Shown here piece after piece: positions 18,557 through 27,562 of a stretch of 44,071 nt of DNA. Under the pieces are notes generated by a model. That model was not told the DNA's origin, did not search any database, and saw only the letters and a program-made list of their open reading frames with translations. The position numbers and the translations under genes were made by a program. This stretch comes from an uncultured Erysipelotrichaceae bacterium. GTDB taxonomy: Bacteria; Bacillota_I; Bacilli_A; RF39; UBA660. Within the stretch, counting starts at the first letter, position 1. Each line of letters begins with the position of its first letter. Location of the stretch: assembly GCA_902775285.1 (NCBI GenBank), contig CACYLI010000014.1, forward strand, positions 1-44,071, in the 5' to 3' direction.

Positions 18557-18952
18557 ATGAAAAAGAATTATTTTAAACTTGATTTAAAGGATTGCTACTT
18601 TTATCAAAAAGATGAATCAAATCAATATGTATTTTCTAAATATAAAATTATTAATGATATAAAGTATTTATTCTTTGAAAAAGTAAGTAATAATACATAT
18701 GAAGAAAAATTAACTAGAAACAGACTTGTTATAAAAGATAATTTGGCTATTTATCCTCTTGGAATTAGTGTTAATGCTTCTTCTTTAAGTAAAAGTTCTA
18801 GTGAAGAAATAATTTATACATTTAATAATCTTAAAAATAATAATTTACTATTAGAATATAATAGAATAATAGATGATTTACTTGTAAATAGTAATTTATT
18901 ATGTATAATGAGTGGAAGAAGTGAAGAAATAAATGATATTATAAAAAAATAA
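18557..18952 (+). CDS. Small protein of unknown function
   Basis: I do not recognise this 131-residue protein. It is Lys/Asn/Ser-rich and begins MKKNYFKLDLKDCYFY. It has no signal peptide or membrane segment and contains KDNLAIYPLGISVNASS in the middle. A strong promoter and GAAGGTGAAG ribosome binding site support expression. It precedes the nusB-xseA-xseB group, but nusB has its own extended -10, so they may not be linked. Confidence 0.7.
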   Translation: MKKNYFKLDLKDCYFYQKDESNQYVFSKYKIINDIKYLFFEKVSNNTYEEKLTRNRLVIKDNLAIYPLGISVNASSLSKSSSEEIIYTFNNLKNNNLLLEYNRIIDDLLVNSNLLCIMSGRSEEINDIIKK

Positions 18953-18972
18953 TATCTTTTTATTTATTTTAA

Positions 18973-18981
18973 TGATATAAT
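18973..18981 (+). promoter_or_regulatory. Extended -10 promoter of nusB
   Basis: TGATATAAT is a perfect extended -10 element 28 bases before the nusB ATG. Confidence 0.55.
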
Positions 18982-19008
18982 TTTAATAGATTTTGAAAGG
19001 TGATATAT

Positions 19009-19419
19009 ATGAAACTAACAAGAACTGAAGCTAGAGAAAAAATAATGATTATTTTATATCAAATAGATTTTTACATTAAGGATAATATTTCTTTTGATGT
19101 AGAAGAAGTAATACATGAAAATTTAGAAATAGATAATAAGTTTGTAAGAGATGTAGTTAATGGTGTACTTGATAATGTTGAAAACATTGATAGTATTATT
19201 TCTAAATATTTAGATAATTGGGATTTAGATAGACTTGGTAAAACAGATAAAGCTATATTAAGACTTTCAACATATGAAATGCTTTATTATGATACTCCTA
19301 AAGTAGTAGTTATAAATGAAGCTGTTGAACTTGCTAAAAAGTATAGTGATGATAAAGTTGTTAAATTAATAAATGCTGTTTTAGATAAAATAAGAGATAA
19401 TGAGGAAACTCATGAATAG
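19009..19419 (+). CDS. nusB: Transcription antitermination / rRNA processing factor NusB
   Basis: NusB joins NusE (S10) on boxA RNA to promote antitermination of rRNA operons. The 136 residues have the N-terminal LTRTEAREKIMIILYQ and C-terminal DKAILRLSTYEM and VVINEAVELAKKYSD motifs of the family. The ATG at 19009 follows GAAAGG by eight bases; an in-frame GTG at 19000 overlaps that site and is unlikely. It overlaps xseA by eight bases. The nusB-xseA-xseB order is conserved in Bacilli, where folD often lies between nusB and xseA; it is absent here. Confidence 0.95.
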   Translation: MKLTRTEAREKIMIILYQIDFYIKDNISFDVEEVIHENLEIDNKFVRDVVNGVLDNVENIDSIISKYLDNWDLDRLGKTDKAILRLSTYEMLYYDTPKVVVINEAVELAKKYSDDKVVKLINAVLDKIRDNEETHE

Positions 19420-20752
19420 TGACTATTTAACTATTAGTGAAATTAATAAAATAATTAAATATACTATAGAAGAAAGTGAAGAATTAAGAAGTGTTTACTT
19501 AAAGGGTGAAATTAGTAATATAAAATATCATTCTCGTGGACACTTATATTTTTCTTTAAAAGATGAAACTAGTAAAATAAATGCAGTTATGTTTAATTAT
19601 AGTAGAGTATTAAAAGACTTTAGTCCTAAAGATGGAGATTCTGTTTTAGTACATGGAAGAATAAGTGTATATGAAGCAAGTGGTAGTTATCAAATATATG
19701 TTGATTCTATGGAATTAGATGGTCTTGGTAATTTATATGTTTTATTTGAAAAGTTAAAACATAAATTAAGTGAAGAAGGTTTATTTGATATAGAACATAA
19801 AAAGAAAATAAAAAGAGTACCCAAGAAAATAGGAGTAATTACTGCTCCGACTGGAGCTGCTGTTAGAGATATTATATCAACTATAAATAAAAGATTCCCA
19901 CTTACTGAAATATATTTATTTCCAACACTTGTCCAAGGAGAAGATGCAGCACCAAATATAGTAGAAATGATTAATCTTGCTAATACATTTGATGATATAG
20001 ATACAATTATATTAGGTCGTGGTGGTGGTTCTATTGAAGATTTATGGGCATTTAATGAAGAAATAGTAGCACGTGCTATATATAATAGTAGAATACCAAT
20101 TATTAGTGGTGTTGGTCATGAAATTGATTTTACAATTAGTGATTTTGTAGCTGATAAAAGAGCACCTACACCTACAGGAGCAGCAATAATGGCAACTCCA
20201 GATATAGAAGAAGTAAGAAGATATTTTCAAAGTGCTTTTGATAGAGTAAATAATTCAATTAATAATAAATTATTTAGTTTAAATCAATTAATAAATAAAT
20301 ATAAATCAAATTATTTACTTAATAATCCAATAAGACTATATGAAATGAAAGAACAGAAAATAGATAATCTATATGACAGATTAAATAGTTATATGATTAA
20401 TTATATTGAAACAAGTAAACATATTCTTGAAAAATATAAATCGAATTATATTTTAAATAATCCTAAAGTTTTATATGAAACTAAATATGATAAACTAAAA
20501 TTATTAAAAGATAATTTGAATAATAATATTAATTTATTCATAGATAATAAAAATAATAAAATAGATAGATTAAAACTAAAATTAGAGTTATTAAATCCTG
20601 AAAGTGTTCTTGATAAAGGATACTCAATAATTTATAAAGATAATAAAGTATTAAAAGATATAGATTTAATTAATATTAATGATGATATTAATATAATGGT
20701 AAAAAATGGTAGTATAAATGCTAGTGTAAAAGGAGTAAATAAAAATGAGTGA
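19412..20752 (+). CDS. xseA: Exodeoxyribonuclease VII large subunit
   Basis: XseA, with XseB, degrades single-stranded DNA to oligonucleotides. At 446 residues it has the N-terminal OB fold (YLKGEISNIKYHSRGHLYF), the conserved catalytic-domain motifs GVITAPTGAAVRDI and ILGRGGGSIEDLWAFNEE, SGVGHEIDFTISD and DKRAPTPTGAA. The usual coiled-coil C-terminal region follows. The ATG at 19412 is preceded by GAGG at 19402-19405; the ATG at 19400 has no such site. Its end overlaps the xseB start in ATGAGTGA. Confidence 0.97.
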   Translation: MNSDYLTISEINKIIKYTIEESEELRSVYLKGEISNIKYHSRGHLYFSLKDETSKINAVMFNYSRVLKDFSPKDGDSVLVHGRISVYEASGSYQIYVDSMELDGLGNLYVLFEKLKHKLSEEGLFDIEHKKKIKRVPKKIGVITAPTGAAVRDIISTINKRFPLTEIYLFPTLVQGEDAAPNIVEMINLANTFDDIDTIILGRGGGSIEDLWAFNEEIVARAIYNSRIPIISGVGHEIDFTISDFVADKRAPTPTGAAIMATPDIEEVRRYFQSAFDRVNNSINNKLFSLNQLINKYKSNYLLNNPIRLYEMKEQKIDNLYDRLNSYMINYIETSKHILEKYKSNYILNNPKVLYETKYDKLKLLKDNLNNNINLFIDNKNNKIDRLKLKLELLNPESVLDKGYSIIYKDNKVLKDIDLININDDINIMVKNGSINASVKGVNKNE

Positions 20753-20972
20753 AAAACGTGAAAAAACATTTGAAGAACAAGTAAAAGAATTAGAAACAAT
20801 AGTAGGTGAACTTGAAAGTGGAGAATTAGATTTAGATAAATCAATTAGTAAATATACAGAAGCTATGAAATTAATTGAATCTTGTGAGAAAAAACTAAAT
20901 TCTGCTAGTGAAACTATTAATAAACTAGTGGATAAAAATGGTAATATAAGTGATTTTACTGTAGAAGAATAA
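20745..20972 (+). CDS. xseB: Exodeoxyribonuclease VII small subunit
   Basis: The 75-residue protein shows the XseB pattern FEEQVKELETIVGELESGELDLDKSI and a helical C terminus. It binds the XseA C-terminal coils in the nuclease complex. It overlaps xseA by eight bases, suggesting translational coupling. In B. subtilis this gene is followed by ispA and dxs; here a SpoIVB-like gene follows instead. Confidence 0.95.
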   Translation: MSEKREKTFEEQVKELETIVGELESGELDLDKSISKYTEAMKLIESCEKKLNSASETINKLVDKNGNISDFTVEE

Positions 20973-21030
20973 CAAAAATTGGAAATATAAATTATAGATT
21001 CATACAAATAATAATAAAGAGGTGATTTTC

Positions 21031-22011
21031 TTGAAAAAAGCATTAATTACATTCTTTATTATTTTTATTTTACCTATAAATATTTTAGCATACTCTAAAT
21101 TTGTTATACCTGGAGGAGAAAGTATAGGTATAAATATAAATAGTGATGGATTAATAGTAGTAGGTTTTTATAAAGTAGATAATGAATATATTGCTAGAAA
21201 TAACATTAAAATAGGAGATAGAATTACTAAAGTTAATGGAAGTAGCGTAAGTAATATAAAAGAACTTACTTCTTTAATTGATAATAATATAAAAAATAAT
21301 ACTATCGAAATAGAATTAGTTAGAAATAATAGAATAATAAACACTGAACTTGTTTTAAAGGAAGAAAATAATATTTTAAAAACAGGACTATATATAAAAG
21401 ATAATATAGTTGGTCTTGGAACACTTACATATATTGATCCAATTAGTAAAATATATGGAGCTTTAGGACATGAAATATTATTAAGTGAAACAGGTGGTAG
21501 AATTGAAGTTAAAAATGGAAATATATTACTTAGTAATATAACAAGTATTGATAAAAGTAGAAATGGAAGAGTAGGTAGTAAAAATGCTACTATTTCATTT
21601 AATAAAAAAATTGGAACAATAGAAAAGAATATTGATAGTGGTATTTATGGTTTTTATACTGATAAATTACCCAAAAAAGAAAAAATTGAAATTGAAGATT
21701 TTTCAAATATTAGTAAAGGAGAAGCATACATTTTAACAGTTCTAAAAAATAATGAAGTTAAAAAATATAAAATTAATATAATAGATAAATATAATTCTAA
21801 AAGAAATACCAATAAATCATTTAGTTTTGAAATAACAGATGAAAATTTAATAAATAAAACAGGTGGTATTGTTCAAGGTATGAGTGGTTCACCAATTATA
21901 CAAAATAATAAGCTTATTGGAGCAGTAACAAATGTTGTAATAGATAAAGTTAGATTAGGTTATGGAATAAGCATTACTAAAATGATGGAAGATGGTGAAG
22001 TAATTAAGTAA
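21031..22011 (+). CDS. SpoIVB-type S55 family serine peptidase with PDZ domain
   Basis: SpoIVB cleaves SpoIVFA during sporulation in Bacillus. This 326-residue protein has an N-terminal hydrophobic signal anchor (residues 4-20), a PDZ domain (about 38-110; IKIGDRITKVNG) and an S55 peptidase domain. Its likely triad is complete: His147 in ALGHEI, Asp270 in EITDENL and Ser285 in QGMSGSP. The TTG start at 21031 sits six bases after AAAGAGGTG; the GTG at 21022 lies inside that site. It occupies the place after nusB-xseA-xseB where spoIVB lies further along in Bacillus. A sporulation role is unproven. Confidence 0.85.
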   Translation: MKKALITFFIIFILPINILAYSKFVIPGGESIGININSDGLIVVGFYKVDNEYIARNNIKIGDRITKVNGSSVSNIKELTSLIDNNIKNNTIEIELVRNNRIINTELVLKEENNILKTGLYIKDNIVGLGTLTYIDPISKIYGALGHEILLSETGGRIEVKNGNILLSNITSIDKSRNGRVGSKNATISFNKKIGTIEKNIDSGIYGFYTDKLPKKEKIEIEDFSNISKGEAYILTVLKNNEVKKYKINIIDKYNSKRNTNKSFSFEITDENLINKTGGIVQGMSGSPIIQNNKLIGAVTNVVIDKVRLGYGISITKMMEDGEVIK

Positions 22012-22063
22012 TAAGTTGAGTTTTTCTTTCTTTTTTGTTATTATTAATATGATAGGAGTATAT

Positions 22064-22333
22064 ATGAATAATAACTTTGATAATAAATTAACAGTTATAC
22101 TTAGTAATAATCAGACAGCTAATATATATGTTTTAGATATAATAGAATCACATGTATATAATAAAACATTTATAATATATAGATTAGAAGATAATTTAAA
22201 AGATGTTCATGCTGCAGTGCTAAGTGAATATCATGATTATTATTCATTAGAAACAATAAAAAATAAAGATGAACTTAATTATATTAATAATGAAATAAAC
22301 AGAGTTTGTCTAGGGGTAAAAAATGGATTATAA
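22064..22333 (+). CDS. Small DUF1292-like protein
   Basis: The 89-residue protein has a TFIIYRLEDN segment and a C-terminal SLETIKNKDELNYINNEINRV. This resembles the last half of DUF1292 (YrzB-like) proteins, another of which is encoded at 30873. The match is weak. Start is the ATG at 22064 after GATAGGAG; the in-frame ATG at 22016 has no ribosome binding site. It overlaps the next gene by 11 bases, so the two are co-translated. Confidence 0.6.
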   Translation: MNNNFDNKLTVILSNNQTANIYVLDIIESHVYNKTFIIYRLEDNLKDVHAAVLSEYHDYYSLETIKNKDELNYINNEINRVCLGVKNGL

Positions 22334-24122
22334 AAAAAGTATTGATTTTTTTAGTAAATATATAGAAGAAGATTATCTAATATATTCAAGTAATAATGGT
22401 TCTTTTGATAATAAATCAATTCAAGATTTAAATGATTATAAAGAATACTTTTTTGATATGAAAGAAATAGTATCTGATTATTTAGATTATTTATATGATA
22501 ATAAAGAATCTTTAAAAAATGAAGAACTAGAATATATTAAGAAATCAGAAGATTTGTATTTTAAAATTGATTCTATTTTAGAACAATTAAATAAAGAAAT
22601 ATATAAAAGACAAAATTCTATAGAAGAATTGTTTATTGATAATAGTATTATTGATATAGTTTTAAATAGTAGTGATGTTAGCGATGAATTTAAGAATAAA
22701 ATGAGGATGTATAAAGGAAAAATAATAACTGAGAAAGAAGTAGATGAGTTTATTGATTTATTCTCTTTAGAAGTATTGAAAGAATCTAGATTAAATAAGG
22801 GATTATTTAATATTTTATCGACTAACTATAAAATGCAAAAATTTAAAAATCAATTAAAGTATTTTATAAATAAACCATTACTATCTAAAGTTGATATTAG
22901 TTATTTAAAAAATAGGGTATTTAAAGAATTGTTTGTTATGGTTAGAACTAAAGATGAAAATAAGAATGTGGTTAGTAAGCCAATAAATAAAGCAAGGGTA
23001 CCAAAAAATACTAAAATGGTTAGTAAAAAAGATAATACTACTTCAAATGAACAACAAAATGATATAGAAGATGAAAGAATAAATAATAATGAAGTACAAA
23101 CTGAAGATAATACAAATGAAGTGTCTAATACTCAAGAAGAGTATTATACATTATCTTATAATGAAGAAAATGATAAAATAAGTTTTCCAATTTCAATTAA
23201 CGATTTGATTGAAAAAGGATATATTCCTAAAGTACTTGGTGCTAGAAAAATAGGAGACATCTGTCAAAAAGTTGGAGTAAAAATAAAAAGTTTAAATACT
23301 TTAATAAATGAGGATAAATATAATAGACTTGTTATTGATAGAGAGATTGTCGAAGCAAGGTTTTATCAAGATTTTATGGAAAGACATAATCAAGTAATTG
23401 ATGAATATAATAGATTAATTCATAATTATAAAGTGTTATTAAATAGTAGACTAAAAACAGCTTATTTTAGTGAAGATTATGTCTCTAATATAAAAAAAAT
23501 AGTTAGAGGATTAGAAGAAAAAAGAAATGATTATCAAAATAGATTAAAAAGTATTAAATATAATGATATAAATTCATATTTTAATATAGATTTAGATAAC
23601 AAAAAGAAAATCCAAAAATCAACTATTAAACCTGATGAGATTAATCAAGAATTAAGAAAAGAATATTTATTACTTGAAAAAGAAAAAAAAGAACAAAAAG
23701 AATCAAAAAGTAGGAAAATGAAACAAAATATTCAAAAAAGAATAGATGATACTGAAAAAAGAATTAAAAAATTACAAAAGAAAGCAATAAAATATAATGC
23801 AAGTGATACATTATTACTAAATAAGAATTCAGAAAGATATATTCAGGAAGTACAAAGAAAACAACTTGAGTATAGTATTGATCAAAGTATAATAATTGAA
23901 AATTCAGAAAAAGTTGTTAATACTTCTAAAGTATTATCATCTAATATAAAAGAGCAAAATGCTTTAAAAAATGATATGACAAAAGCAAGTAGAGAAGATG
24001 AATTTAGTTTACAAGCAGAATATGATTCAATTGAAAACCAAAAAGAAAAACTAAGAAGAGAACTTGAAAGATTAGAAAAAGAAGAACAAAAACTTTTTGG
24101 TTCTACTGACTTAATAAGATAG
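22323..24122 (+). CDS. Coiled-coil protein of unknown function
   Basis: I do not recognise this 599-residue protein. It has no signal peptide or membrane segment. Residues about 1-220 are helical and acidic. A low-complexity Asn/Glu/Thr linker covers about 225-275. A short globular segment (ISINDLIEKGYIPKVLGAR) follows. The last 150 residues are a Lys/Glu-rich coiled coil with repeated KEKKEQKES and REELERLEKEEQ-like heptads. It is probably cytoplasmic and structural or scaffolding. It overlaps the DUF1292-like gene and ends in a terminator. Confidence 0.75.
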   Translation: MDYKKSIDFFSKYIEEDYLIYSSNNGSFDNKSIQDLNDYKEYFFDMKEIVSDYLDYLYDNKESLKNEELEYIKKSEDLYFKIDSILEQLNKEIYKRQNSIEELFIDNSIIDIVLNSSDVSDEFKNKMRMYKGKIITEKEVDEFIDLFSLEVLKESRLNKGLFNILSTNYKMQKFKNQLKYFINKPLLSKVDISYLKNRVFKELFVMVRTKDENKNVVSKPINKARVPKNTKMVSKKDNTTSNEQQNDIEDERINNNEVQTEDNTNEVSNTQEEYYTLSYNEENDKISFPISINDLIEKGYIPKVLGARKIGDICQKVGVKIKSLNTLINEDKYNRLVIDREIVEARFYQDFMERHNQVIDEYNRLIHNYKVLLNSRLKTAYFSEDYVSNIKKIVRGLEEKRNDYQNRLKSIKYNDINSYFNIDLDNKKKIQKSTIKPDEINQELRKEYLLLEKEKKEQKESKSRKMKQNIQKRIDDTEKRIKKLQKKAIKYNASDTLLLNKNSERYIQEVQRKQLEYSIDQSIIIENSEKVVNTSKVLSSNIKEQNALKNDMTKASREDEFSLQAEYDSIENQKEKLRRELERLEKEEQKLFGSTDLIR

Positions 24123-24145
24123 AAAGTAATAATACTTTCTTTTTT
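24121..24145 (+). terminator. Terminator after the coiled-coil gene
   Basis: An 8-bp stem AGAAAGTA / TACTTTCT with loop ATAA, beginning inside the stop codon, is followed by a T run. Confidence 0.8.
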
Positions 24146-24192
24146 ATTTACTTTTTTTAAAAAGCAAGTATAATTAATAATAGGTGAATAAT

Positions 24193-26061
24193 ATGAAAAA
24201 TATAAAAAAACTTTTATTTTTAATAGTATTAATAATACCAATATTTATAAGTGCTAAAACAGATATATATGATAGTTCTGTAAGTAAAGCAAACCAATAT
24301 ATATTTAATAATGTATTTGAAAGTAGAAATAAATATTTGTATTATGATAGTCCATTATATGGAGTAGATAATAGTGGAAAAGCTATAACATCTGATGGAT
24401 ATACAACTGGAGGAATGCTAAATAAATATGAATATGAAGTAAGCATAAAAAATGGATTTAGTTATTTAGTAATACCTAATAAGTTTTGGACAATGAGCAT
24501 AAGTGATAATAATTTACCTTATTATTTAGATGGAAAAGGAATTGCAAAAACTGTAGTTACAGGAGAAGGAACACTTAATAATCCATGGGAGTTTGTAAAT
24601 TCACATTATGCAATACTTACAACAAGTAACAAGAATGTTGGATATTTTCAAGGTGGAAGAGAAAGCGAAGAAGTAGTAATAAATAGTGATGGAAATGCTA
24701 TATTTAGTTTAGAAATAGTAGAAGGATATGAAAATGATCCAAGTGATGGATGTAAACTACAAAAAGACCCAGATGATTGTGGAAATAATTATTGTGTAAA
24801 AGAATTAAAAGGAGACTATAATTGTGTAGTTAAATTTAAACAAAAACCATATATAATAACTTATAATAAAAACACAACAGATGCTGTAAATAATATGCCA
24901 GTAAATCAATCAAAAACACATGGCACAAATATTACTTTAAGTAATAGTACACCAACTAGAACAGGATATACATTTGATGGATGGTATGAAAATTCTAGTT
25001 GTATTGGAACAAAGTATTCTCAAGGTGGAAATTATACTAAAAATGAAAATACAACTTTATATGCAAAATGGAATCCTAATAAATTTACAGTTGCTTACAA
25101 TATAAATGGAGGTACTGGAGGAAGTACAGCAAGTCATGATTGTACATATGATTCAGATTGTATATTAGCAAGTAATGGATTTACAAAAACAGGATATACA
25201 TTCTCGGGTTGGAAGAAAGATAATGCAGGAAGCATATTATTAGCAGGTGCTAGTATAAAAAATGATGCAACAAGTGGAACAGTAACATATTATGCACAAT
25301 GGAATCCTAATAAATTTACAGTTGCTTATAATAAAAATGGAGGAACTGGAGGAAGTACATCAAGCCATGAATGTAAATATGATAATAATTGCTACTTGTC
25401 AAACAATGAATTCACAAGAGAAGGATTTCAATTTTCAGGATGGAAAAAAGATAATACAGGAGATTTATTATCAGTTGAAACAAATATCAAAAATGTAGTT
25501 ACAAGTGGAACAGTTACATATTATGCTCAGTGGATTTCTAATAATTTTACAGTAACATATAATAAAAATACAACAGATTCTGTATCTGGCATGCCAAATA
25601 ATCAAACTAAGATACATGGAACTGCTTTAACTTTAAGTTCTAGTAAACCTACAAGAGAAGGATACTATTTTGTTGGTTGGAATACTAATAGTAATGGAAA
25701 TGGAACAAATTATTCTGCTGGAGGAACATATACAGCAAATCAAAATGTAACATTATATGCAAAATGGGTTAAAATTTATTATGCAGATTTTGATAACGCA
25801 GAAGGAACAACATGGTTAAAGAGCTGTAAAACAAATGAAAATAGAATGTTAGAAACATCTTGCGTCGAAGCTATTGATAAAATATGTAGAGGTTGGGTTG
25901 AATATAAATGCAATACATATTATTATCCTGGAAAAGGAATGGTTCCTAATTGTTCAAATCAAAGAGATGAAGATACTATATGGGTAGATACTTTTAGAAA
26001 AACTTATGTTTTTAGTGAAAATAAAGTGTTCTATTGTAAAGGTGGATCTTCAGTACATTAA
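24193..26061 (+). CDS. Secreted protein with four InlB-type (Listeria-Bacteroides) repeats
   Basis: The 622-residue protein has a Sec signal peptide (KKLLFLIVLIIPIFISAK, residues 5-22). An N-terminal domain of about 200 residues follows. Four Flg_new/InlB B-repeats follow, with endings such as TLYAKW and TYYAQW, and then a Cys-rich C-terminal region of about 90 residues. The repeats are in the order A-B-B-A by similarity, and the two B units are a tandem 231-bp duplication. No LPXTG or transmembrane anchor is present, so it is probably released or held by disulfide-linked or wall-binding interactions. The start is the ATG at 24193 after TAGGTGA. Confidence 0.85.
   Translation: MKNIKKLLFLIVLIIPIFISAKTDIYDSSVSKANQYIFNNVFESRNKYLYYDSPLYGVDNSGKAITSDGYTTGGMLNKYEYEVSIKNGFSYLVIPNKFWTMSISDNNLPYYLDGKGIAKTVVTGEGTLNNPWEFVNSHYAILTTSNKNVGYFQGGRESEEVVINSDGNAIFSLEIVEGYENDPSDGCKLQKDPDDCGNNYCVKELKGDYNCVVKFKQKPYIITYNKNTTDAVNNMPVNQSKTHGTNITLSNSTPTRTGYTFDGWYENSSCIGTKYSQGGNYTKNENTTLYAKWNPNKFTVAYNINGGTGGSTASHDCTYDSDCILASNGFTKTGYTFSGWKKDNAGSILLAGASIKNDATSGTVTYYAQWNPNKFTVAYNKNGGTGGSTSSHECKYDNNCYLSNNEFTREGFQFSGWKKDNTGDLLSVETNIKNVVTSGTVTYYAQWISNNFTVTYNKNTTDSVSGMPNNQTKIHGTALTLSSSKPTREGYYFVGWNTNSNGNGTNYSAGGTYTANQNVTLYAKWVKIYYADFDNAEGTTWLKSCKTNENRMLETSCVEAIDKICRGWVEYKCNTYYYPGKGMVPNCSNQRDEDTIWVDTFRKTYVFSENKVFYCKGGSSVH
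25072..25533 (+). repeat. Two tandem 231-bp coding repeats
   Basis: Units 25072-25302 and 25303-25533 begin with almost the same 30 bases (AATCCTAATAAATTTACAGT at both starts) and each encodes 77 residues ending in a YYAQW motif. They encode the second and third InlB-type repeats of the secreted protein. Confidence 0.85.
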
Positions 26062-26069
26062 AATATAAA

Positions 26070-26100
26070 AAAACATCTCAGTTTAAGGCTGAGATGTTTT
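26070..26100. terminator. Bidirectional terminator between the InlB-type gene and mgtE
   Basis: A 12-bp stem AAAACATCTCAG / CTGAGATGTTTT with a 7-base loop lies between convergent genes. The minus-strand side has the better T run, and the mgtE stop codon overlaps it. Confidence 0.85.
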
Positions 26101-27433
26101 ATATTCCAAGTAATTTAACAGCAATGCTAAAATAAATAAATAATGAAACTGCATCGACTATTGTTGTAATAAAAGGACTCGCCATAACTGCAGGATCAAA
26201 TCCTATTTTTTTAGCTAGTATTGGAAGAGAACATCCGATTACTTTTGCTACACAAACAGTTAATACTAAAGTAATACAAACAACAAATGCCACACTTACT
26301 GTTACATGATCAATTATTAGTAGTTTTCCAAAATTAGCAATAGCAAGAGTAATACCAACGAGTATTGCAACTCTTATTTCTTTAAAAATAACTTTTAAAA
26401 TATCAGAAAACTCAATGTCATTTAAAGAAAGCCCACGGATAATAGTAGCAGATGCTTGCCCTCCTGCATTACCGCCAGTATCCATAATCATTGGAATAAA
26501 TGAAGTAAGTATTACCATAGAAGCTAAAGCAGTTTCATAATGTTGAATTATTTTACCTGTAAATGTTGCTGAAATCATAAGTAATAATAACCAAGGAATT
26601 CTACTTTTCCATAATTCAAAAATTGATAATTTTAAATATGACTTTTCAGTAGGTAAGATAGCTGCCATTTTTTCAATATCTTCAGTTGTTTCTTCTTCAA
26701 TAATATCAATGATATCGTCAATTGTGATAATTCCAACTAATTTATTTTCGGAATCTACTACTGGAATAGATGTAATATCATAATCTTTAATAATAGATGC
26801 AACTTTTTCTTGATCCATTAAAGTATTTACTGAGATTACATCTTTATCCATTATTTCTCCAACTGTCATATCTTCATTATGGATTACTAAATCTTTTAAT
26901 TTGATTACGCCTAATAATTTTCTTCTTTTATCAGTTACATAACATGTTTCAATTGTTTCAGTTTCTTCATATTCACGTCTTATTTTTTTAATTGCATCAT
27001 GAATTGTATTATATTCTTTAAAATCTAAATATTCTACAGTCATAATACTACCAGCTGAATTATCAGGATATTTAAGTAATTGATTAATATCTCTTCTAGT
27101 TTCACTATCAACTTTATTTAATAGTTTATTAACTACATTAGCAGGCATCTCATCAATTAAATCAGCAGCATCATCCGCAGCCATATCATTTATGATGTTA
27201 ACAGCTTCAGTATCACTTAAAGATGTAATAATACTTGCTTCAGTATCTGTTTCTAAATAAGAAAAAACATCCGCAGCCATATCTTTAGGTAAAAGTCTAA
27301 ATACTTTTATAAGTTCATTTTTCGGTAGTTCTTCAAGTATTTCTGCTATATCATGTTCATTCATAGTAATTAATAATTCTTTAATTTTGAAATACTTTTT
27401 TTCTTCAATTAAATGTTCAATTTTTTCTAACAT
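26099..27433 (-). CDS. mgtE: Magnesium transporter MgtE
   Basis: MgtE is a dimeric Mg2+ channel gated by cytoplasmic Mg2+. At 445 residues it has the N-terminal superhelical domain with repeated ADVFSYLE and AADLIDEMP motifs. A CBS pair follows (TSIPVVDSENKLVGIITIDD). The five-helix membrane domain has the pore signature DTGGNAGGQASATIIRGL and ends PFITTIVDAVSLFIYF. The start is the ATG at 27433, preceded by AAAGGTGGTGG; 11 upstream residues in frame are excluded. A TATAAT box at 27458-27463 leaves only a short leader, too short for an M-box riboswitch. Confidence 0.97.
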   Translation of the reverse strand: MLEKIEHLIEEKKYFKIKELLITMNEHDIAEILEELPKNELIKVFRLLPKDMAADVFSYLETDTEASIITSLSDTEAVNIINDMAADDAADLIDEMPANVVNKLLNKVDSETRRDINQLLKYPDNSAGSIMTVEYLDFKEYNTIHDAIKKIRREYEETETIETCYVTDKRRKLLGVIKLKDLVIHNEDMTVGEIMDKDVISVNTLMDQEKVASIIKDYDITSIPVVDSENKLVGIITIDDIIDIIEEETTEDIEKMAAILPTEKSYLKLSIFELWKSRIPWLLLLMISATFTGKIIQHYETALASMVILTSFIPMIMDTGGNAGGQASATIIRGLSLNDIEFSDILKVIFKEIRVAILVGITLAIANFGKLLIIDHVTVSVAFVVCITLVLTVCVAKVIGCSLPILAKKIGFDPAVMASPFITTIVDAVSLFIYFSIAVKLLGI

Positions 27434-27457
27434 AAAACCACCACCTTTAGTGCTTAA

Positions 27458-27463
27458 ATTATA
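27458..27463 (-). promoter_or_regulatory. -10 box of mgtE
   Basis: The minus strand reads TTGTATAAT here, about 25 bases from the mgtE start. The -35 region is only a loose match (TTTACA at a 19-base spacing). Confidence 0.5.
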
Positions 27464-27562
27464 CAATATTTTTATATAAAAGTGTAAAAAAAATTAAAAT
27501 TTATATAATAAGTAAGATAATTTTTGTATAATATTAATTAAATTAATGAAAGAAGTGAAAAA

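Noticed and set aside
20632-21043. Minus-strand frames over xseA-xseB
   Set aside because: They are antisense to strongly conserved genes and show Ser/Tyr/Phe-rich shadow composition.
27434-27562. M-box magnesium riboswitch before mgtE
   Set aside because: The -10 box is about 25 bases from the start codon, leaving no room for the structured leader.
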